Below are positions 1 through 7,594 of a DNA stretch of 64,000 nucleotides, piece by piece. The notes below the pieces were generated by a model. The model did not search any database and was not told the origin of the DNA. It worked only from the letters and a program-made list of their open reading frames with translations. This stretch comes from Streptococcus toyakuensis. Its GTDB lineage: Bacteria > Bacillota > Bacilli > Lactobacillales > Streptococcaceae. The stretch spans positions 1,063,001 to 1,127,000 of the forward strand of contig NZ_AP024523.1 in the NCBI RefSeq assembly GCF_024346585.1. The letters are read 5' to 3'. Numbering within the stretch: the first letter of the stretch is position 1; every line of letters starts with the position of its first letter. Position numbers and translations under genes: made by a program.

Positions 1-32
1 CGATAGCCTAATTTTTTGGGACTGTCCATCAT
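1..32 (-). CDS. aguA: Agmatine deiminase AguA, first codons only
   Basis: The minus strand starts an open frame with ATG-ATG here, reading MMDSPKKLGY before the window ends. From memory this matches the N-terminus of streptococcal agmatine deiminase, which converts agmatine from SpeA to N-carbamoylputrescine. The ATG overlaps the nspC stop codon as ATGA, and a GGGAG ribosome site lies inside the nspC end, so it belongs to the polyamine operon. Only about ten codons are visible, so the call rests on context and this short match. Confidence 0.7.
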   Translation of the reverse strand, partial: MMDSPKKLGY

Positions 33-1156
33 GATAATCTCCCTTTAAAATCTTGATAGCCAAAGGCTTTGACTAAGCTACAGTCACCCTGATCGTCCAT
101 GAGATAAAGACTTGGTAATCCAATACCGTTAAAGGTATTATTTTTGACAAATGAGTAAATAGCCATATCTTCGAAATAGAGTCTATCTCCGGTTTGGACT
201 GGATTTTCAAAACTATAATCACCAATCACATCACCCGTCAGACAGGTATTGGAAGAAAGTCTATAAGTATGGGCTTTTTCCTGAGCGGCAAATCCATTTC
301 TCAAAGGTGGACGATAGGGCATCTCAAGTACATCAGGCATATGGCAGGTCGCAGAGGCGTCTAAAACCAAGATTTCCATACCGTTTTCGACAATATCCAA
401 TACTTCAGTTGCTAGATAACCTGCATTGAGCGCAATGGCTTCACCAGGCTCGATATAGATTTCAAGATTGTAAGTTTCTCGGATACGCTTGATCTCAGAA
501 ATCAGCAAATCTACATCATAGTCCTCTCTTGTGATGTGGTGTCCGCCCCCCATATTGAGCCATTTGACCTGATGCAAATAGGCTCCAAATTGCTCTTCTA
601 CTGCTTTCAAAGTTGTCTCTAAATCATCTGCTCCCTGCTCGCAAAGGGTGTGAAAATGAAGACCATCCACCAAATCCAGCAAATCACTCGGTATCTTGTC
701 TGAAGTTACTCCAAAACGGGAGCCAGGTGCACAAGGGTCATAGAGCGCGTGGTCACCTTGAGTTGAACACTGAGGGTTAAGTCGCAAACCCACGCTTACA
801 CCAGCATCCCGACAACGGGCCCCATGTTTACGCAACTGTCTCTCTGAGTTAAAGACGATATGATTTGTTATCTCCAGCAATTCCTCCAAGTCCGCATCCT
901 TAAAGGCTGGCGCAAATACATGGACTTCTCCTGGAAATTCTTCCCTAGCTAGCTTAGCTTCATAGAGTCCACTGGCTGTCGTACCTGATAGATACTGGCT
1001 AATCAAGGGATAGGTTTTGTAGAGGGAATAAGCCTTCTGGGCAAGCAAAACCTTGCAACCAGCCTCTTCTTGTACATATTGTAGAATGCGGCAGTTTGCT
1101 TCTAACTTGGCCAAGTCAATGACATAGGCTGGCGTTGGTACTTGTTCTAACTTCAT
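29..1156 (-). CDS. nspC: Carboxynorspermidine/carboxyspermidine decarboxylase
   Basis: A 375-residue PLP enzyme of the alanine-racemase-fold decarboxylase family. It removes CO2 from carboxyspermidine to give spermidine, the last step of the route that uses no decarboxylated SAM. The PLP lysine is in AQKAYS near residue 42, a phosphate-binding GGGHH stretch is near 203, EPGEA is near 237, and the catalytic cysteine in CLTGD is near 305. Length is normal for the family. The start overlaps the stop of the preceding dehydrogenase gene, as expected for translational coupling. Sure of the family; carboxyspermidine rather than carboxynorspermidine as main substrate is inference. Confidence 0.92.
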   Translation of the reverse strand: MKLEQVPTPAYVIDLAKLEANCRILQYVQEEAGCKVLLAQKAYSLYKTYPLISQYLSGTTASGLYEAKLAREEFPGEVHVFAPAFKDADLEELLEITNHIVFNSERQLRKHGARCRDAGVSVGLRLNPQCSTQGDHALYDPCAPGSRFGVTSDKIPSDLLDLVDGLHFHTLCEQGADDLETTLKAVEEQFGAYLHQVKWLNMGGGHHITREDYDVDLLISEIKRIRETYNLEIYIEPGEAIALNAGYLATEVLDIVENGMEILVLDASATCHMPDVLEMPYRPPLRNGFAAQEKAHTYRLSSNTCLTGDVIGDYSFENPVQTGDRLYFEDMAIYSFVKNNTFNGIGLPSLYLMDDQGDCSLVKAFGYQDFKGRLS

Positions 1157-2415
1157 CAGTCCACCATTTGTGGATTTTCAACCACAATCCAAGGCAAACC
1201 ATACTCATTCAAAGCTTCCATGAATGGATCTGGATCCAACTCTTCAAGGTTGTAAACTCCAGCTTGTTTCCAAGTACCGTTCATAACCAATTTTGTACCA
1301 ATCATGGCTGGAACTCCTGTTGTATATGAAATAGCTTGTGAACCAACTTCTGCATAACATTCCTGATGGTCGCAGACATTGTAGATGTAGATGGTCTTTT
1401 CAACGCCATCTTTGACACCTGTAAAGATACATCCAATATTGGTTTTACCTACAGTGCGTGGCCCAAGGCTTGCTGGATCTGGAAGCAAGGCTTTCAAAAA
1501 TTGAATCGGAACGATGTCTTGTCCATTGAAGTTAATGGTATCCGTACGAAGGAGTCCAACATTTTCCAAGCATTTCATATGCGTTAGATAAGATTGACCA
1601 AAGGTCATAAAGAAGCGAATACGTTTAACACCTGGAATGTTCTTGGCCAATGATTCGATTTCTTCATGGTGAAGGAGATACATGTCTTTTTGTCCAACTT
1701 GAGGGAAATCGTACTCGCGCTTGATAGACATGGCTTCAACTTCGACCCATTTTCCATCTTCCCAGTAAGAACCTGGAGCAGAAACCTCACGGAGATTAAT
1801 TTCTGGGTTAAAGTTGGTTGCAAATGGATAACCGTGGTCACCACCATTACAGTCTAAAATGTCGATATAATGGATTTCATCAAAATAGTGTTTGAGGGCA
1901 TAGGCTGAAAAGACACTAGTCACACCTGGGTCAAAACCAGAACCAAGAAGAGCGGTCAAGCCAGCCTCTTTGAATTTCTCCTGATAAGCCCATTGCCATG
2001 AGTAGTCAAAGTAAGCTGTAAAACCAAGTTTTTTACAACGTTTCTCATAGATGGCACGCCATTCAGGGTCTTCTGTATCCTCTGCTTCGTAGTTGGCTGT
2101 ATCGATATAGTGAACACCTGTTGCCAAACAAGCATCCATAATGGTTAAATCTTGATAAGGCAGAGCTACGTTCAAAACAGCTTCTGGTTTATAGCTTTCA
2201 ATCAGGGCAATCACTTCTTCTACCTTGTCAGCATCAAGAGCAGCTGTCTCAATCTTTGTACTTGTTTTGCCTTCCAGTTTAGCCTTCAAGTCATCACATT
2301 TTGACTTGGTACGGCTAGCAATCATAATCTCTGCAAAGGTTTCGCTATCTTGACAAATCTTTGAAATAGCAACTTGGGCAACTCCCCCACATCCAATAAC
2401 TAGTAAACGACTCAT
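1156..2415 (-). CDS. Carboxynorspermidine dehydrogenase (saccharopine dehydrogenase family)
   Basis: A 419-residue saccharopine-dehydrogenase-like protein with an N-terminal Rossmann motif (GCGGVAQ, residues 8-14). In this operon context it is carboxynorspermidine/carboxyspermidine dehydrogenase, which joins aspartate semialdehyde to putrescine (or diaminopropane) using NADPH and feeds NspC. It is often annotated lys1 or saccharopine dehydrogenase, but no lysine-degradation partners are present. It overlaps speE upstream by four bases and nspC downstream, so the genes are transcribed together. The aspartate semialdehyde it needs is made by Asd, encoded elsewhere in this window. Confidence 0.88.
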   Translation of the reverse strand: MSRLLVIGCGGVAQVAISKICQDSETFAEIMIASRTKSKCDDLKAKLEGKTSTKIETAALDADKVEEVIALIESYKPEAVLNVALPYQDLTIMDACLATGVHYIDTANYEAEDTEDPEWRAIYEKRCKKLGFTAYFDYSWQWAYQEKFKEAGLTALLGSGFDPGVTSVFSAYALKHYFDEIHYIDILDCNGGDHGYPFATNFNPEINLREVSAPGSYWEDGKWVEVEAMSIKREYDFPQVGQKDMYLLHHEEIESLAKNIPGVKRIRFFMTFGQSYLTHMKCLENVGLLRTDTINFNGQDIVPIQFLKALLPDPASLGPRTVGKTNIGCIFTGVKDGVEKTIYIYNVCDHQECYAEVGSQAISYTTGVPAMIGTKLVMNGTWKQAGVYNLEELDPDPFMEALNEYGLPWIVVENPQMVD

Positions 2416-3272
2416 TTTTTTCCTTCCTCTTCTTCTAAAATGTCCTCAACATACTTGGGCAACATAAAGGCTCCCACGTGTAAGTTTGCAGTGTAATATT
2501 CTGTGAAAAGCTGGCGTTTTTTCCAGCCTTCCTTGTCAAAATCCTTGACAGGGTGGTATTTTTTCGATGCAAATCCAAACAACCAATAACCAGCAGGGCT
2601 AGTTGGGATGTGGGCCTGATAGACCCGACTGATTGGAAAGGCTTGATTGACCTTGCGGTGCATGCTTCGACAAGCTGACTCATCTTCGTCAAAGAAGGGA
2701 CTACCATGCTGGTAAATCATGATGCCGTCTTCTTTCAAGGCTCTATAACTGTTGCCGTAGAATTCCTTGGTAAAGAGCCCTTCCGTATGGCCAAACGGAT
2801 CTGTCGCATCGTTGATGATAATATCGTAATCATCTTCGCAGTTTCGCAAAAAGCGTAGCCCATTTTGGTAGTAAATGGTAACACGAGGATCATCTAGCCC
2901 TGCAGCAAAGTCTGGGAAATACTCACGACAGACTTCAACCAACATCTCATCTGGTTCCACAATATCGATTTGTTCCAGCTCAGGATAGAGTGTTAATACT
3001 TGGGCGACACCGCCATCACCACCCCCAATAACCAATACTTTCTTGGGATTTGGGTGGACAGCCATGGGAACGTGGACGGTCATTTCATTGTAGACAAAAT
3101 CATCCGCATCTGAAAACAAGACATGCCCATTTAAAATCAGTATTTTCCCAAAAGCTGGTGTATCCAAGACTTCGATATCCTGCCATTCACTTTTACCAGC
3201 GTAGAGTTGCTTGGCTGTTCTCAGGGACAATTTCACATCTGGAGTATGAACTTCAGAAAACCATAAATCCAT
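2412..3272 (-). CDS. speE: Polyamine aminopropyltransferase (spermidine synthase)
   Basis: A 286-residue spermidine-synthase-fold protein. It has the nucleotide-binding GGGDGG motif near residues 83-88 and the YDIIINDATDP segment near 150 that holds the catalytic aspartate. The family transfers an aminopropyl group from decarboxylated SAM to putrescine or a related amine. It starts directly after the speA stop and overlaps the next gene. No SAM decarboxylase (speD) is visible here, although the operon also encodes the carboxyspermidine route, so its true substrate in this organism is uncertain. Confidence 0.88.
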   Translation of the reverse strand: MDLWFSEVHTPDVKLSLRTAKQLYAGKSEWQDIEVLDTPAFGKILILNGHVLFSDADDFVYNEMTVHVPMAVHPNPKKVLVIGGGDGGVAQVLTLYPELEQIDIVEPDEMLVEVCREYFPDFAAGLDDPRVTIYYQNGLRFLRNCEDDYDIIINDATDPFGHTEGLFTKEFYGNSYRALKEDGIMIYQHGSPFFDEDESACRSMHRKVNQAFPISRVYQAHIPTSPAGYWLFGFASKKYHPVKDFDKEGWKKRQLFTEYYTANLHVGAFMLPKYVEDILEEEEGKK

Positions 3273-4733
3273 CTAGTTCTCCTTTCTCTTAATGACGTTG
3301 ATGTGATTGACCTCAGGATCTTCCGTCCCTTGGAGGGAGCAACCACGTTCCTTGGCAAATTGGATATAGTCTACAATTTCACGTATAATGCGTTCACCAG
3401 GAGCCAAGATAGGGATTCCTGGAGGGTAACACATAACAAATTCTCCACAGACTTGTCCAACAGAATCATCCAAGGTTAAACTTTTTCTTTCTGAATAGAA
3501 GGCTTCTTGTGGAGACAGCACTAACTCGGGCTGAATATATTCTCCAGCTATCAAGTCTTTTCCATCTCTCGAGTAAAGTCTCTTGATATCAGCCAAAGCA
3601 CCGACCAAACGCTCGATGTCTTGGATACGATCACCAATCGAAATATAGGCCAAGATATTGCCAATATCACCAAACTCAATCTGAATGTCGTATTCGTCTC
3701 GTAGGAGGTCATAAACCTCGATACCTGTTAAACCAATACCCTGAGTGTAAACTGACAGCTTGGTCACGTCAAAATCGCAAACCGAAACACCGTCTATTAA
3801 CTCTTTTGAGTAGGCATAGTATCCACCGATAGCATTGATTTCACGACGAGCATACTCTGATAACTCAATGACCTTCTCAAAAGACTCTTTACCACGAAGA
3901 GCCAAGTTGCGACGCGAAATATCCAGACTAGCCATCAACAAATAAGAGGCGGATGTTGACTGGGTAAGATTGATAATCTGACGTACGTATTCAGGATTCA
4001 TCTGCTCCCCGATTAAAAGAAGCGAACTTTGGGTCAAACTTCCACCAGACTTATGCATGGAGACTGCTGCCATATCCGCTCCAGCGTCCATAGCAGAAAT
4101 TGGAAGTTTATCTGTAAAATGCAAATGCGCTCCGTGGGCTTCATCTACTAAAACCATCATACCAGCTTCATGAGCCATTTTTGTCAATCCCCTTAGGTCT
4201 GAACAGATTCCGTAGTAAGTAGGATTGTTAATCAAAATGGCCTTGGCATCTGGATGGTCCTTTATGGCCTTGGCTACTCGATCATTTTCAAGACCTAAAG
4301 CGATACCAATTTTAGGATCTACACTCATCTCGATATAGATGGGAATGGCACCACATAGAACCAACGCATTAATAGCAGATTTATGGACATTACGTGGCAG
4401 AATAATCTTATCTCCAGCCTTGCAGGTTGACAGAATCATAGTCTGCACCGATGAAGTTGTTCCCCCAATCATGAGAAAGGCATGGGCTGCTCCAAAAGCA
4501 TCAGCTGCCAGCTCCTCTGCATCCCGAATAATCGAAATGGGGTGACCAAGATTATCCAAGGGTTTCATCGAATTAACATCAATGCCTACACATTTTTCAC
4601 CTAGCAGTTCGACAAGTTCTGGATTTCCCCGTCCACGCTTGTGACCTGGAACATCAAAGGGAACAATCCTTTTCTTGCGCAACTTCACCATGGCCTCATA
4701 AATTGGGGCTTGGTTTTGATCTAACTCTTTCAA
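3273..4733 (-). CDS. speA: Arginine/lysine decarboxylase, PLP fold type I
   Basis: A 486-residue Orn/Lys/Arg decarboxylase (group III). The N-terminal PLP domain carries DEAHGAH near residue 197 and the Schiff-base lysine in SMHKSGG near 227, followed by the family C-terminal domain. It makes agmatine from arginine (or cadaverine from lysine); the downstream agmatine deiminase start favours arginine. The pneumococcal relative has been annotated both cad and speA. The start is a TTG with a strong AAGGAG eight bases upstream. It is the first gene of the polyamine operon and is preceded by a long leader with an intrinsic terminator. Confidence 0.88.
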   Translation of the reverse strand: MKELDQNQAPIYEAMVKLRKKRIVPFDVPGHKRGRGNPELVELLGEKCVGIDVNSMKPLDNLGHPISIIRDAEELAADAFGAAHAFLMIGGTTSSVQTMILSTCKAGDKIILPRNVHKSAINALVLCGAIPIYIEMSVDPKIGIALGLENDRVAKAIKDHPDAKAILINNPTYYGICSDLRGLTKMAHEAGMMVLVDEAHGAHLHFTDKLPISAMDAGADMAAVSMHKSGGSLTQSSLLLIGEQMNPEYVRQIINLTQSTSASYLLMASLDISRRNLALRGKESFEKVIELSEYARREINAIGGYYAYSKELIDGVSVCDFDVTKLSVYTQGIGLTGIEVYDLLRDEYDIQIEFGDIGNILAYISIGDRIQDIERLVGALADIKRLYSRDGKDLIAGEYIQPELVLSPQEAFYSERKSLTLDDSVGQVCGEFVMCYPPGIPILAPGERIIREIVDYIQFAKERGCSLQGTEDPEVNHINVIKRKEN

Positions 4734-4796
4734 GACATACTCCTTTACCGTATTTGTAGCGCCTCAAGAAGACGAAGGCGACTAAAGGTTGACTCA

Positions 4797-4825
4797 TGAA
4801 AAAAGAGCAGGTTTTCACCTGCTCT
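4797..4825 (-). terminator. Intrinsic terminator inside the speA leader (attenuator)
   Basis: On the minus strand a perfect 9-bp stem (AGAGCAGGT / ACCTGCTCT) with a GAAA loop is followed by a U run. It lies about 65 bases before the speA start and downstream of the leader promoter, so transcription must read through it for the operon to be expressed. Confidence 0.8.
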
Positions 4826-5126
4826 GCAATCTTCTGACGTTTTTATGTTTGTTTCTGTTGAGTATGTCTGTTCCCGATGTTTCCTAACTCTCTAGTAGCA
4901 AATATTACGTACTTTATTGATCGTTTCACAAGATGACGTGTGCTTTCACCACACTAAAAATTTATGAATTAGGACAAGCGTCCTAACATCAACTTATAAA
5001 AGTAGGCTTTTAACCCTATCAATAATGTGGCTTTTAAACCACGCTTCGGCATTCAACCCTGCCTGTCCGTAGGCATTTTTTACTCGGGTTTATATTTGCT
5101 AGAAAACACCATCTCATTTTCTAAGC
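4826..5126 (-). ncRNA. Structured 5' leader RNA of the polyamine operon
   Basis: About 300 nt between a good promoter and the speA attenuator. Reading 5' to 3' on the minus strand it holds successive hairpins: TAGAAAA/TTTTCTA; an AACCC/GGGTT stem enclosing GCCT/AGGC; GTGG/CCAC; TAGG/CCTA; a perfect 7-bp TTAGGAC/GTCCTAA (4969-4986); and GTGTG/CACAC (4938-4954). The density of short stems is like a riboswitch or protein-binding leader. I see no T-box sequence, no tmRNA or RNase P signature, and no lysine-riboswitch core. The ligand is unknown; a polyamine, arginine or another signal is inference. Confidence 0.55.
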
Positions 5127-5132
5127 TTTATT

Positions 5133-5161
5133 AATATAACATACTTCTAACACTCTGTAAA
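5133..5161 (-). promoter_or_regulatory. Sigma-A promoter of the speA leader
   Basis: Minus strand: -35 TTTACA (5156-5161), 17-bp spacer, -10 TATATT (5133-5138). Predicted start is near 5126, giving a leader of roughly 325 nt to the terminator. Confidence 0.7.
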
Positions 5162-5251
5162 GTACTTTTTTGAAAAAATATCTATTTTTGTTCGGAAAAA
5201 TAATATTTTATATAGATTTGTATAAGTTGTATAATGTGAAAGCGAATATAA

Positions 5252-5275
5252 AAAGAACTAGTCCACTAGTTCTTT
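5252..5275. terminator. Bidirectional terminator-like hairpin
   Basis: A 9-bp inverted repeat (AGAACTAGT / ACTAGTTCT) with A and T runs on either side. It lies downstream of the hydrolase gene and the Doc remnant, and just upstream of the speA leader promoter, so it probably insulates the two units. Confidence 0.6.
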
Positions 5276-5301
5276 TAAATGTATCTTAACGAATCTTGTG
5301 C

Positions 5302-5397
5302 TTATTTAATGGTAACAGAAAAACGATAGCCATTTAATTGTATAAATTTCACCAAAACGAATAAAGCAGTTCGTTTATTAGCATTGGCAAAAACATG
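5302..5397 (-). pseudogene. Remnant of a Doc/Fic-family toxin
   Basis: An open stretch not long enough for a gene reads HVFANANKRTA, then LFVLVKFIQLNGYRF and a stop. HxFx(D/N)xNKRTA followed by a hydrophobic helix ending in LNGY(R) is the core signature of Doc (death-on-curing) toxins of the Fic superfamily. The frame is blocked by a stop just upstream and ends soon after the motif, so the N-terminal part and any antitoxin are gone. The second motif position is A rather than G (NANKR). Confidence 0.6.
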
Positions 5398-5421
5398 CTT
5401 TTTTCAAGCAATACAAGTAGC

Positions 5422-6138
5422 TCATTGAGAATAAGAGAGCCACTCATTAATCATACTAGCGATTTCTTTGGGTACTTCAGTGTAAAGCTCATGACCAAAG
5501 TTCTCTAGAAAAATAGTATCAAAATAGTCTGGCAATTCTTTTAGGGTTTCCTCTCTCCATGTAGCTCCATTAGAATAGCGAGGACTGATAAACAAAGTAT
5601 CTCCCACTTCTCTCTTAAAAGCTTGTATTTTCCTCCGTAGGCTGAGTATCGCTTCTATATTTTCATAATTTATAGATAACTCATATCTATTATACTCAGA
5701 ATTCCAGTGATAGGACTGTCTTACGGCTTTCTCGATATTTTCTGACCAATGCTTTGCTTCGGATTTTTCTTTAGAAATAAGAAGATTTAAGTCCGAAACG
5801 ACTTGAGATTCAATATAGTTTTTAGTTTCCTCTAACTCTGTATCTAAAGGTAAAATCTTATCTAAATCTAGATAGCCACCATCCAAAAGAATCAGTTTTG
5901 TCACTTCATAAAATTCCGATGCAAGATAACGCGCCAAATCTCCTCCAAGAGAATGACCTATCAGACATATAGATTCTTCCTCTACAATCTCATTTTTAAA
6001 CCATGATTTCAATTCTGTTTCATCTCGAAGATGCTTTTCATATGGATTTAGAAAATAAATCTGCGAATCTAGTTCTTGAAGAAAATCCTTGCTATGATAG
6101 AAATTGCTTCCCAGACCTCCAATAAAATATTTTTTCAT
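5422..6138 (-). CDS. Alpha/beta hydrolase (small esterase-like)
   Basis: A 238-residue single-domain alpha/beta hydrolase. The nucleophile elbow GHSLGG is near residues 61-66, and a C-terminal FGHEL near 213 supplies the likely catalytic histidine. No signal peptide, so cytoplasmic. The substrate cannot be predicted. It begins three bases after the stop of the upstream 103-residue gene with only a weak ribosome site, so the two are probably translationally coupled. Confidence 0.75.
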   Translation of the reverse strand: MKKYFIGGLGSNFYHSKDFLQELDSQIYFLNPYEKHLRDETELKSWFKNEIVEEESICLIGHSLGGDLARYLASEFYEVTKLILLDGGYLDLDKILPLDTELEETKNYIESQVVSDLNLLISKEKSEAKHWSENIEKAVRQSYHWNSEYNRYELSINYENIEAILSLRRKIQAFKREVGDTLFISPRYSNGATWREETLKELPDYFDTIFLENFGHELYTEVPKEIASMINEWLSYSQ

Positions 6139-6141
6139 TCT

Positions 6142-6453
6142 CTACTTAATACTATGCTTATTCATCTTTTGTTCAAAGATAGTCGTGATAATTTGCTGCA
6201 ATTCTTCGCGTTCTTTTTCTGGAATTTCACCACTTGTTTGAGCTGCTGCGTAGAGCTCAGGGTGTTCAATAGAAATTCGTTTGATCGTACGTGTCGTAGC
6301 ATGTTTTCTGACGAAAAATGGGATTCTCTTAATCAAGTCTTGTGGTACTAGTGCAAGAATCTTCTCAGCAGTTTCCTTGTCACTAATCTTAGACGTCGTC
6401 AGCCCCTTCTTAATCATTTCCTGTTCTTTTTCTGTAAAATCTTTTAATTCCAT
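6142..6453 (-). CDS. Conserved hypothetical protein, 103 residues
   Basis: A small, highly charged, predominantly helical protein (starts MELKDFTEKEQEM) with no signal peptide or membrane segment. It has a strong AGGAGG eight bases before the ATG and is followed closely by the hydrolase gene. I do not recognise a named domain. The two-gene arrangement suggests a shared role, but nothing in the sequence defines it. Confidence 0.65.
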   Translation of the reverse strand: MELKDFTEKEQEMIKKGLTTSKISDKETAEKILALVPQDLIKRIPFFVRKHATTRTIKRISIEHPELYAAAQTSGEIPEKEREELQQIITTIFEQKMNKHSIK

Positions 6454-6475
6454 TCAATTAGTCCTCCTATTTTCA

Positions 6476-6634
6476 CTAAGTTAAATTATATACCAATCCA
6501 AATAAAACTACAAATGGACTGTTTGGAAATACGAGCAATACTTTAAAGAGTGGTTTCTGGCTATTAACGATTGAAATAACCCACCAACTCATCAAAAATA
6601 TAAATGTCCTAGGATTACTGTCATATCTTACCAC
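6476..6634 (-). CDS. Possible short membrane-protein ORF or remnant
   Basis: A 52-codon open frame from a GTG, with segments MSWWVISIV and PFVVLFGLVY that would span a membrane. It has no convincing ribosome site and fills the gap between the DUF4300 lipoprotein gene and the 103-residue gene. It may be a C-terminal remnant of a larger membrane protein or chance coding. Confidence 0.22.
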   Translation of the reverse strand: MVRYDSNPRTFIFLMSWWVISIVNSQKPLFKVLLVFPNSPFVVLFGLVYNLT

Positions 6635-6636
6635 TA

Positions 6637-7509
6637 TTAAAGCTTAACCCACTTATCATTATCCATGATGAAAGGTTTAGCCAGTCCGTCACCTGTGTAA
6701 TCTGCATACTTGGTTCCTAAATACTTGTAGCAATCTTCCTTACTGGCAAATTTAATCGCTTGGTAGGGCTCTTCGAAAGTCAATTTCTCTACAAATAAGA
6801 AGCCATCATCAGCAGGCACTAAGACCCCAACGTGGCCTACAAACAGATACTCACCATCCAGATTGTCGTGTAAGACTACAGATAGCATTCGAGCTTTATC
6901 GTTAAATTGAAACTGGGAGAAGAATGTTTCCATCTTTTCAGCGTGGACCTTGACATCTGTAGTTGCTTCAGTTGGAACTCTCGAAAATAGAATATCAAAT
7001 TCTTCCTTATCTTGGGAATCAAAGACCTTTCCCTTATCAATCGCATCGTTATCTAGGAAAAGCAATTGGTCATTTTTTTCAAGTTTTGGAATGGTGACTG
7101 AATTTTTCAAAAGACAATAACTATTGATACGACAGTTTGTACCAACGAAATCGCCCTTCTTTTGATTCCAAAGGTTGCTAATTTTCTCAACATCGTATTC
7201 GGTGTGAGTAAAGGAAGTGAAATCTCCTGATAGGCCTGTCGAGCCGACAATAGTATTATAATCATTTACAAGATTAAAAAAGGCATCAACACCATTTGGA
7301 TCCAAGTGAGCTGATAAGAGAGATTTGACCTCTTCTGTACTTACCTGATTGTTTAGGTTGGTGTATGAAGCTTTCCATGGAACTTTCGCTGAACTGGTTT
7401 GCCTTTGATTCGTCCCTTCAAAAGTAGTATTTTGTTGTTGACAAGCAGCCAAGCCTAAAAACAAGAAGGAACATATTCCTAATGTGGCTAACTTTCTTGA
7501 TACCTTCAT
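6637..7509 (-). CDS. DUF4300 family lipoprotein
   Basis: A 290-residue secreted lipoprotein. The signal peptide ends in a lipobox (LGLAAC, cysteine about 23) and is followed by a Q/T/S-rich linker and a DUF4300-type globular domain. Related proteins are widespread surface lipoproteins of mitis-group streptococci with no established function. GAGAAAGAGATG provides a ribosome site. It is apparently monocistronic. No feature points to a substrate-binding transporter, because no permease genes are adjacent. Confidence 0.8.
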   Translation of the reverse strand: MKVSRKLATLGICSFLFLGLAACQQQNTTFEGTNQRQTSSAKVPWKASYTNLNNQVSTEEVKSLLSAHLDPNGVDAFFNLVNDYNTIVGSTGLSGDFTSFTHTEYDVEKISNLWNQKKGDFVGTNCRINSYCLLKNSVTIPKLEKNDQLLFLDNDAIDKGKVFDSQDKEEFDILFSRVPTEATTDVKVHAEKMETFFSQFQFNDKARMLSVVLHDNLDGEYLFVGHVGVLVPADDGFLFVEKLTFEEPYQAIKFASKEDCYKYLGTKYADYTGDGLAKPFIMDNDKWVKL

Positions 7510-7594
7510 CTCTTTCTCCTTTGACAGGTGTAGTCACTAGCCTTATTATACTACATAAGTTGAGAAAAAGAGCATAATCTTCATCAACTACTCT

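Noticed and set aside
4826..5126. tmRNA, RNase P RNA, 6S RNA or T-box in the speA leader
   Set aside because: No tmRNA tag region, no RNase P GAGGAAAGTCC core, no 6S-type long closing stem, and no T-box/antiterminator sequence could be found.
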